Shown here piece by piece: positions 17,230-25,100 of a DNA stretch of 64,000 nt. Below the pieces are notes generated by a model. That model did no database searches. It saw nothing but the letters and a program-made list of their open reading frames with translations, and was not told the origin of the DNA. Numbering within the stretch: the first letter of the stretch is position 1; every line of letters begins with the position of its first letter. Source of the stretch: an uncultured Opitutia bacterium. GTDB taxonomy: Bacteria > Verrucomicrobiota > Verrucomicrobiia > Opitutales > UBA953. The position numbers and the translations under genes are program-made. The stretch is from assembly GCA_903919185.1 (NCBI GenBank), contig CAIXHF010000007.1, positions 1-64,000 of the forward strand, read 5' to 3'.

Positions 17230-18315
17230 TTAGCTGCGTTCGTGCCGGCCGTCGCTGCGGCGGAGTAAGTGGCCTTTGATTTCTAGCATAGTCAGGGCGA
17301 CGGCCGCTTCCGCCTGCGAACACTGGGTCAGCTGGGCCAGCGATTCGGAATCATGCGCAGTGCCTCCGCCAAAATGCTTGAGCCAACGCGCGTCCGCGGC
17401 ATCCAGTTTTTCGAGGGGCAGCGTGAGTTGGCCCCGCGCTTCGCCGAGTTCGGCCAAGATGTCGTCGAGTGACGAGACCAACGTCGCCCCGTCGCGGATG
17501 AGCGCATGGCAGCCGCGGCTGGTCGGGCTGTCGACTCGGCCCGGCAAGGCGCAGAGGGTCTTGCCTTGTTCGCCAGCGAACCGCGCGGTGATCATGCTGC
17601 CGCCATCGACATCGGTTTCGACCACGATGACGGCCTGGACGAGCCCCGCGACGATGCGGTTACGCTGGGGAAAACTTTGCCGATCCGCTGGGCGGCCCAA
17701 GGGGAATTCGGCCAACACGCAGCCCCGCTCAGTCATGCGTTGGCGGAGTTTAAAGGCCTCCGGTGGGTAGGTGAGGTCAAGGCCATGCCCTAAGATGGCG
17801 GCGGTGCGGCCCGCCGCTTCCAAAGCCCCTTCGTGCGCGGCGAAATCGATGCCGCGGGCGAGGCCGCTGACGATCCACCAGCCGAGTTTAGCCAGGTCGC
17901 GCGCCAAACTACGGGCGAGGCCCGCCCCATAGGGCGTGCAATGCCGTGAGCCGATGATAGCGACGGCGCGTTCATCGGGTACGGCGGCGCCTTCCATGTA
18001 CAGGACCAGCGGGGCATCCCAGAGCTGTCGGAGCGAGGCGGGCCAAATGGCATCGCCCTCATGCAGGATACGAAAGTTTAGGGCATTGGCGCGCTCGAGC
18101 TCGGCCACATAATCGAAATCGCGACGCAAGAGGCTGGCCACCATCGGAGCCGTGAGCCCTTTGACTTGTTGGAGTGCCTTCATATCGGCCGACAGGGCAC
18201 GGCGCAGATCGCCGTCAAAAGCTTCTTGTAGCCGTCGGGCGGAGACTGGGCCGATCCCAGTGAGTCCGTTCAAAAGGAGACGCAGGGTGCGAACGTCGGA
18301 AGGCAGCGGGTGCAT
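17230..18315 (-). CDS. dprA: DNA processing protein DprA
   Basis: A 361-aa protein that loads RecA on incoming single-stranded DNA during natural transformation. Domains in order are an N-terminal HhH/SAM-like part (NGLTGIGPVSARRLQ), the Rossmann-like core (AIIGSRHCTPYGAGLA, SGLARGIDFAAHEGAL, PQRNRIVAGL, VVETDVDGGSMITARFA, LPGRVDSPTSRGCHALI), and a C-terminal winged-helix region. All core motifs are intact. It is the last gene of the long minus-strand run, 20 bases after the decayed nnr gene. Confidence 0.95.
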   Translation of the reverse strand: MHPLPSDVRTLRLLLNGLTGIGPVSARRLQEAFDGDLRRALSADMKALQQVKGLTAPMVASLLRRDFDYVAELERANALNFRILHEGDAIWPASLRQLWDAPLVLYMEGAAVPDERAVAIIGSRHCTPYGAGLARSLARDLAKLGWWIVSGLARGIDFAAHEGALEAAGRTAAILGHGLDLTYPPEAFKLRQRMTERGCVLAEFPLGRPADRQSFPQRNRIVAGLVQAVIVVETDVDGGSMITARFAGEQGKTLCALPGRVDSPTSRGCHALIRDGATLVSSLDDILAELGEARGQLTLPLEKLDAADARWLKHFGGGTAHDSESLAQLTQCSQAEAAVALTMLEIKGHLLRRSDGRHERS

Positions 18316-18335
18316 CCCGCCGATTCGTGGCGGCC

Positions 18336-18595
18336 TCAGCGTGGCCGCAAGACCTGCGATAACCTAGGAAGAAGCCCCGTGGTGCGGATAGCTTCTTCCC
18401 CTCGTTGCTCCCTGAGGAGCTCCGCGGCTTGCGCTTGCCAGGTGACGGCCGCGACGACGGCGTCGAACGCGGTTAGGCCCAAGCGGCGGCGCGGCAGATC
18501 AACGCGAGGGACTTCGTTTCACTCCCACGCAGGAACGCCTTTTCTTGCTGAGCGGCGAGCGCGCAGGAAAGAACCGGTAAGCGTGCGCGCGACAT
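18336..18595 (-). pseudogene. Remnant of bifunctional NAD(P)H-hydrate repair gene (nnr/yjeF) with internal deletion
   Basis: An ATG one base after the acpS stop (TAAAATG) opens a 40-codon frame, with PVLSCALAAQQEKAFL and ALICRAA resembling the start of the NnrE epimerase domain. It then stops. In another frame the rest of the spacer reads LGLTAFDAVVAAVTWQAQAA, then ELLREQRGEEAIRTTGLL and LSQVL. This aligns without gaps over 43 residues to my memory of the very C-terminus of E. coli NnrD (LSPYDAACAGCVAHGAAADV). The catalytic middle (about 400 residues) is missing. I read this as a bifunctional nnr gene collapsed by an internal deletion and a frameshift. Confidence 0.65.
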
Positions 18596-18596
18596 T

Positions 18597-18992
18597 TTAG
18601 CGGACAATCACCGCGAAGGCTTGGGCGAGGTCGTCGGTGTGCGTGAGCGAGACGAGCACGCGCGTGCCTCCTTGGCGGGCCAGTAAGGCGCGGGCCTTTT
18701 CATCCAGCACCACGAGCGGGCCTTCCTCAGGGCCGTGGAGAACCGAAACGCTCGTCAGGTGGAGGTCCGCGCCTAAGCCCGTGCCAAACGCCTTGCTGAC
18801 GGCTTCCTTGGCGGCGAAACGGGCGGCGAGGGAAGGATAGGGGTTGGCTTTGGCTAAGCACAGTGCCTGTTCGGCAGGCGTGAAGACTTTGTCGAGGAAG
18901 GCGGCACCATGTTTCTCATGGGCGGAGCGGATGCGGGCGACCTCTGTGAGGTCCACGCCAACACCAATCACGTTGCCGCCTTCGAGGTTCAT
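18597..18992 (-). CDS. acpS: Holo-[acyl-carrier-protein] synthase
   Basis: A 131-aa enzyme that transfers 4'-phosphopantetheine from CoA to the serine of acyl carrier protein. Motifs: GVDLTEVARIRSAHEKHG with the metal-binding Asp, VFTPAEQALC, and RFAAKEAVSKAFGTGLG with the catalytic Glu/Lys. The C-terminal VLVSLTHTDDLAQAFAVI completes the fold. Its ATG overlaps the pdxJ stop (ATGA), implying translational coupling; pdxJ-acpS is a common bacterial pairing. Confidence 0.96.
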   Translation of the reverse strand: MNLEGGNVIGVGVDLTEVARIRSAHEKHGAAFLDKVFTPAEQALCLAKANPYPSLAARFAAKEAVSKAFGTGLGADLHLTSVSVLHGPEEGPLVVLDEKARALLARQGGTRVLVSLTHTDDLAQAFAVIVR

Positions 18993-19738
18993 ACGCCGCG
19001 GAGTAGGTGGGCCTTCATCTCGGCCACCGCGGCCCGGGCACCCGTGAGGAGCGAGCGGGCGACGATGGTATGGCCGATGTTCAGCTCATGCAGGTGCGGG
19101 AGCGTGAGGATGGCCCGGATATTGTCGTAGTTGATGCCGTGGCCCGCGTTGACGATGAGGCCGAGCCGATGTGCTAACTCGCAGCCGGTGCGGAGTCGGG
19201 CGAGTTCCTCGTCGGCTGTCGGGCTCCGCCAAGCGTTAGCGAAGGCCCCGGTATGGAGTTCGACGACCGGTGCGCCGATGGCATGGGCGGCTTCGATTTG
19301 GGCGGCCTCCGCGCCGATGAAAAGAGAAACCTCAATGCCGACATCTTTGAGGGCGGCGACAGTGCCCGCCACGCGCTCGCGTTGACCAGCGACTTCGAGG
19401 CCACCTTCGGTGGTGACCTCTTCACGAGATTCTGGGACTAGGCAAACAGCCGCCGGGCGGAGGCGGCGCGCAAAGTCCGTCATCCAAGGCGTGCAGGCCA
19501 TCTCGAGGTTAAGGCGGACGCCCGGCAACTGGGCGATGGCGAGCACGTCCTCTTCTTGAATGTGCCGACGGTCTTCACGGAGATGGACCGTGATGCCATC
19601 GGCCCCGCCAGCTAAGGCCTCACGGGTGAAGGCGAGTGGGCTCGGTTCGGCGTGTATCGAACCATGCGTGCCGCGGTAACGCGCTTGGCGGACCGTCGCC
19701 GCGTGGTCGATGTTAACGCCGAGGAGGATACGACTCAT
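18989..19738 (-). CDS. pdxJ: Pyridoxine 5'-phosphate synthase
   Basis: A 249-aa TIM-barrel enzyme condensing 1-deoxyxylulose-5-phosphate with aminoacetone phosphate in the DXP-dependent vitamin B6 route. Seen: LLGVNIDHAATVRQARY, GADGITVHLREDRRHI, LNLEMACT, LVPESREEVTTEGGL, VELHTGAFAN and NAGHGINYDN, all conserved active-site blocks. It overlaps the upstream transglutaminase-like gene (ATGA) and the downstream acpS gene (ATGA), so three genes are chained. Confidence 0.97.
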   Translation of the reverse strand: MSRILLGVNIDHAATVRQARYRGTHGSIHAEPSPLAFTREALAGGADGITVHLREDRRHIQEEDVLAIAQLPGVRLNLEMACTPWMTDFARRLRPAAVCLVPESREEVTTEGGLEVAGQRERVAGTVAALKDVGIEVSLFIGAEAAQIEAAHAIGAPVVELHTGAFANAWRSPTADEELARLRTGCELAHRLGLIVNAGHGINYDNIRAILTLPHLHELNIGHTIVARSLLTGARAAVAEMKAHLLRGV

Positions 19739-22053
19739 TGCTTCTTCAGCTTATCGAGTTCCTTCTGAATCTTCGCCTTATCGCGTTCAAATTCCTTCTT
19801 CATCTCGGGCTGGTTGCACTTATCGAAGTAAGGTTCCATCGTCTCGATCAAACCCAGCACTGTCTTCATGCGGAAGACGTCGTGCCCCGTGTCGGCCATT
19901 TCATTTTGATAGAGCCGGCGGATTTCGCGCACATAACTCAGCTCCAAGGTGGCGTTGCCTTTGACCGTATCGTAGAAGTTATCCAAGAGGCTCCGGAACG
20001 TCGGGAGATGTTCGATGTTATCCTTCAAGCCGTGGCGCATGAAGAAGAAGAGGGTTTCCTGGCCCTTGGCCGACTTGTCCTTCACGAGCTGACGGGCGGT
20101 GCGTTCGACAGCGACCACGATGAGGTCGTAGCGCGTCTTATCGAAGGTCTGGCTCTTGATGCGCTTCTTCTCGCTCATGAACTGGTTGTAGGAGTTCTTA
20201 CATTCCATGTACACTTGCTCGGCGGTCATTTTAGGGTCCGTCCAAATGTGCTTCTCGGCGAAGTCATCGGCGATTTTGATCATGTCGGGCCAACGCTTAT
20301 CTTCTTCAAAGACATGGAACGCCGAGCGCATAGACATAACGAATTCGCGCCAGCGGTCATAGGAGATCTTCGTGTCCATCGCTTCTAGGCAGGAAGCGGT
20401 CTCGAGCCACGCATCCAGGGACATCTTGGCGACCTGGGTCGAGAACTGCAGGCATTCCAATTGGCCTTCTTGGTCTTTGTTGCCTTGGAAAACTTTGGCG
20501 GCGAAGCGGAGGCGGAGGCTCTTGGGGTAGTGCTCGGACATACGGCGCTCGGGGTCGCCCGTGAGTTGAACCTCGAATTCGCCGATACCCTTGCCGGTCT
20601 GCGGATCCCTAGTGTGGCCATTGGCGTAGCCATCAGCGTAGCGGCCCGTGCCAGGAAGATTGCGCGGTTCGTTGAAGGGGTGGAAACTGTTCCCCATGTT
20701 CCACTGGTTAGTGGGCATCATGTACGCGAACCAGGCGTGACCGCCGCGGTTGCCGTCACCGCCGACGGAGGCGGCGGGGATACCGTAGGCGCGGGCGGCG
20801 GTGGTACCAAAGTGCGATTGGTCCATGCAGATGCCGCCGACTTCATGGATTTCTTCCAAGGTCCCCCGCGTGAAACTCTCGACGAGCGGCTTGTAGGCCT
20901 TCTTGCCAGGCGGAGCCTTCGGTGGCTTGGCACCGGTGACGAAGTCCATACGGTAGTTGATCATCGGGTAGGCTTCACTCCAGTCGTTCTTCTGGTCAGC
21001 CGTGACGAGCTTGAGCTTTTTCAGGTCGTTTTCCTTGAGGGCCCATTCCATTTCCTCTGCGGTGGCTTCGGCACTGACCACCCAGACGAGTTCATAGGGC
21101 TCCAGCCGCTTGATGTCGGTTTCGAGGCGTTGCCGCTGTGCGTTGTCGCGGAAATAGCGGTAGCGCTCGAGCGGGTTGACGGTGAAGGACTCGCCCTTGG
21201 GGTCGCGGGCGCGGCGGAAGCGGAACTTCTGGTCGAAGACAAAGGCCACGGCGAGCTGGAGGTTGACGTACTTACCTTTGAGTTCTTTGGCATCGTCGGC
21301 CACGAGCTTGGCCCAGACTTTAATGGCTTCGCTAGCGTTATCCTCGGCCTTGATATTGGCCAAGAATTTCTCCATCAGCTCGGAGTTTGCCATGAGTTCC
21401 TGCAGGAACGGTAGGGTCTCTTCCTGCGTGCTGAAGGTGCGCAAGGTGGCCGGCGTGACGCGCTGGATGAACGCGTATTGGGTCATGCCCAGCGCGAAGT
21501 AGGGACTCTCCCAAAGGCTGTCAAAGCGGCGGACGCCATCGTTCTTCGAGGTGCCGGTGAGTGCGGGATAGAGGCCGTACTTGACGCGATCGGAGTGGCT
21601 TTCCCACTTCCCGTCGAAGGTGCGTGCCTTCGTGTCTTTGAGGAGCGTGGCTAGACGTTGCGGGTCGCGGAGGTCCGGTCCCGTGAAGGGGTAAGGCTGC
21701 AGGGCGAGCGACGGTAGGGGTTCTTCGACGACCTTGGGTGGCACTACGACGATGGGCTTAGCTGGCTCGGGCTCGATGGTCGGTTTCGGCGGGACGATAA
21801 CCACCGGGGCGACTTCGGGCTTCGCTTCAATGCCTTCAGCTGGGCGGAAGACGCCCGCGAGGTTATCGATGAGGCTACGTTCCGCCTCGGGCGGGAGTTT
21901 GGCCTGCGCTGTAGCGCGTTCATAAACTTGCCAGCCGAACCAGCCACCGACGACGAGGATTGGGAAGAGAATGCCGATGATCCACAGATCGGCATTATTG
22001 CGCGGCTGGGGTGCGGTGACGCGAGGGCGCGGTTTTTGAGGGGAGCCAGACAT
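19735..22053 (-). CDS. Membrane-anchored transglutaminase-like protein of unknown function
   Basis: A 772-aa protein with a cytoplasmic basic N-tail, one membrane segment (LWIIGILFPILVVGGW, about residues 24-40), a Pro/Val-rich linker (about 75-110) and a large extracytoplasmic part. Near residues 405-440, GGICMDQSHFGTTAARAYGI followed by GGHAWF fits a transglutaminase/papain-like Cys-His core, the third residue being less clear. The last 200 residues are helical and highly charged. Specific function unknown; peptidoglycan or protein processing in the periplasm is a guess. Its stop overlaps the pdxJ start. Confidence 0.65.
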   Translation of the reverse strand: MSGSPQKPRPRVTAPQPRNNADLWIIGILFPILVVGGWFGWQVYERATAQAKLPPEAERSLIDNLAGVFRPAEGIEAKPEVAPVVIVPPKPTIEPEPAKPIVVVPPKVVEEPLPSLALQPYPFTGPDLRDPQRLATLLKDTKARTFDGKWESHSDRVKYGLYPALTGTSKNDGVRRFDSLWESPYFALGMTQYAFIQRVTPATLRTFSTQEETLPFLQELMANSELMEKFLANIKAEDNASEAIKVWAKLVADDAKELKGKYVNLQLAVAFVFDQKFRFRRARDPKGESFTVNPLERYRYFRDNAQRQRLETDIKRLEPYELVWVVSAEATAEEMEWALKENDLKKLKLVTADQKNDWSEAYPMINYRMDFVTGAKPPKAPPGKKAYKPLVESFTRGTLEEIHEVGGICMDQSHFGTTAARAYGIPAASVGGDGNRGGHAWFAYMMPTNQWNMGNSFHPFNEPRNLPGTGRYADGYANGHTRDPQTGKGIGEFEVQLTGDPERRMSEHYPKSLRLRFAAKVFQGNKDQEGQLECLQFSTQVAKMSLDAWLETASCLEAMDTKISYDRWREFVMSMRSAFHVFEEDKRWPDMIKIADDFAEKHIWTDPKMTAEQVYMECKNSYNQFMSEKKRIKSQTFDKTRYDLIVVAVERTARQLVKDKSAKGQETLFFFMRHGLKDNIEHLPTFRSLLDNFYDTVKGNATLELSYVREIRRLYQNEMADTGHDVFRMKTVLGLIETMEPYFDKCNQPEMKKEFERDKAKIQKELDKLKKQ

Positions 22054-22199
22054 GGTGCTAGGCCGAGAGATAACCCGAAACTAGGGCGGGTCAAAGCGAA
22101 CCTAGTGCGAAAGCGCGACGAGAAGGTTACGAATGCAGTGGGGCAGGTCGTATCGTTCGCTATTCGTAGGCATTCCTGCCTGCGGCTAAGGTATTTCCT

Positions 22200-25100
22200 T
22201 CAGGCTTTCTTCTTGGGCGCGGCCTTCATCTTCCCGCGTTTTAAGGTCAAAGCCAAGGCGGGTGCCGTGGGGGAGCCTTTCTTGGCCGCCAGGGACTCGG
22301 GATCGCCTTGGTGGACGAGTTGCCCGCCTGCCTGGCCGCCCTCAGGTCCGATTTCCACGACCCAATCCGCTTCCGCGATAACATCCGGGTGGTGCTCGAT
22401 GACCACCACGGTGTGCCCTTGGTCAACGAGGGCGTGCAAGAGCTCGATGAGGCGACGGCAATCGGATTGGTGCAGCCCGATGGTCGGTTCCTCGAGGAGG
22501 TACAGGTTAGGACGAATCTGTCCGCGTGCACGCTCCCGGAAGGTCGGTAGTCCCTTGGCGAGTTCACTGACGAGCTTGAGGCGTTGAGCTTCGCCACCGG
22601 AAAGTGTCGGGCTGCTTTGTCCGAGCGTTAGGTAACCCAAGCCGGTCTTGGTCATCAACCCGCAGAGGTCGCGCAGCTTGGCGTCGAAGGAGAAGAACTC
22701 GGCGCCTTCCTCGAAGGTCATCGCCAGCAAGTCGGCGGCGGATTTTCCGTTCCAGCGGATCGCGCGAGCGACGGTGCCGTAGCGCGTGCCCTGACATTCT
22801 TCGCAAGGTACATAGGTGTCCGGTAGGAAACTCATTTCCAGTTTGATCCGCCCAGCGCCGGAGCAGGCTTCACAGCGACCGCCAGAGGTGTTGAAGGAAA
22901 AGAAGCCGGCGCCATGTCCACGAATCGAGGCTTCGGGCAACGCGGCTAAGCGTTCACGGATTAAATCCCAGGCGCCGATATACGTCGCCGGCGTCGAGCG
23001 CGGCGTCTTGCCGATGGGCTCTTGGTCGACAATCACGAGTTGGCGGAAGGACTTCAGGCCAGTCAGATTTTGGAACGCTGGCTTGCCGCCGTTGGCGATG
23101 ACTTCGGTGGCTTCCTTCCCGTGCAGGCCGTCCTTCTTCTTGGAAATGGCGAGGCGTGCCGCCGGGGCGACCAAGTCCGTCATGAGGGTGCTCTTCCCAG
23201 CGCCCGATACGCCACAGACCACCGAAAGTCGTCCGGTCGGGAAGGCCACATCGAAGTGCTTGAGGTTGCGCAGCGAAGCTTGTTTCACACGAATCCATTC
23301 CGCGGGCGCATCCTTACCGGCAATGGCCCGGCGCGTCCCGCGCAAAGGGTGCGGAATGGCTGACTTCAGTGACTGTCCGGTGACCGAAGCAGGATTACTT
23401 TCGAGGTCGTGCGCCGTGCCCTCGGCGATGATTCGTCCGCCGTGGACGCCCGCGCCCGGCCCGAGGTCGATGATGCGATCGGCGGCGCGCATGGTGTCTT
23501 CGTCGTGTTCGACCACGAGGACGGTGTTGCCGCGGTCGCGGAGGTCACGGAGCGACTCGATGAGGCGGTCGTTGTCCCGCGGGTGCAGGCCGATACTGGG
23601 TTCATCGAGAACATACAGCGCGCCCGAAAGGGTCGAACCGAGCTGAGCGGCGAGACGGATGCGTTGGGCTTCACCACCCGAAAGTGTGTCGGCGCCACGG
23701 TCCAAGGCGAGGTAGCCTAGGCCCACGGAACTCAGGAACTTCAGGCGGGCGGCAATCTCAGGCAGGAGCGCTCCGACCACCGCCTTTTCGCGGGGGCCCA
23801 AGGTTAGGCCGCCGAGGTAAGTGAGTGCCTCATCGGGTTGGAGGCGCAGGAGATTCGGGAGCGAAAGGCTCTTGCCGCCCTTGCTGTGTAATTTAACCGA
23901 GCGGCCGATGGGACCCAGGCGTTCGCCTCGGCATGTGGGACAGACGGCTTCACCGACGCGATCGGCCAGCGCATTTTCGTTCAGGGTTTCTTCTTCGTCG
24001 GCGGCGAAAGTAGTGACTTCGAGACCGTGCCCGCGACAGTCCGGACACCAGCCACGAGGGGAGTTCCAAGAGAGATGCTTGGGGTCGACCTCTGGATAAG
24101 ATTCGCCGGTCGCGGGGTCGCTGCGTGAGGTGGAGAGGAAGGCGACCTGCTGGCCACGTTCGTCAATAAGCAGACAGGCCCCTTTGCCAGCGAGGAGCGT
24201 CACGCGCACCAGCGTGCGTAGGGCTTTCTCTCCGCTCTCTTCGGTTTCATCGGGGTGTACGATGGTGCCGTCTGCACGCAGCACCGCGAAGACCGCGTCG
24301 ACATCGTGTTCGCGGTATCGGTCCAGCCCTTCGAAGCCGGCGACGGGCGTCAGTTTACCGTCGCAGCGCATGAGGCGGAGCCCCTTGTTTTCCGCCCATT
24401 CGGCGAGTGGACGGTGATGGCCTTTGCGGGACCGAACCAGCGGCGCCGCCAAGAGTAACTTGCCTTTCTTTAAAGCCTGTAAGCGTTTGGCGACGAGTCG
24501 GATGACGGCGTCTTCCGTCATCTCCTCCAGTGGTTCGCCGGTGACGGGGCTATGGAGTACGCCCGCTCGCGCGAACAAGACGCGTAGGTATTGGGCGACT
24601 TCCGTGACGGTGGCGACGGTTGACTTAGAGGAGCCCCGCGTGACGCGCTGTTCAATGGCCACGGTCGGCGGCAGGCCAGTTAAGGAGTCGATGTCTGGCT
24701 TAGGTAACTGCTCGACGAATTGGCGCGCGTAGGCGGAGACGCACTCCAGGAAGCGCCGTTGGCCTTCGGAGAAAAGAATATCGAAAGCTAAGGACGATTT
24801 GCCCGAGCCCGACACGCCGGTCATGACCGTTAGGGAGCCGTGCGGAATCTCGAGCGAGACATCGCGCAGGTTATGCTCACGGGCGCCTCGCAAGGAAATA
24901 CTGGTTGGTCGAGGTTTGGCTGTCCGCGTATCCGGCGTCGCAAACGCAGCGTCGCCCGCCGCCAGAAAATTCCCCGTCGTCGTACCCGCTTTGGCCACCT
25001 GTGCGGGCGTGCCTTCGGCGACCAGCAGGCCGCCGCCAGGGCCGGCTTCGGGGCCCATTTCTAAAATCCAGTCGCAAGCCTTGAGCACGTCGAGGTGGTG

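Noticed and set aside
18310-18600. Plus-strand 96-codon ORF between dprA and acpS
   Set aside because: Low-complexity Arg/Ser sequence without motifs. The opposite strand explains the interval better as an nnr remnant.
20461-21414. 317-codon plus-strand ORF opposite the transglutaminase-like gene
   Set aside because: Antisense shadow with typical L/V/G/E-rich composition and no recognisable domain.
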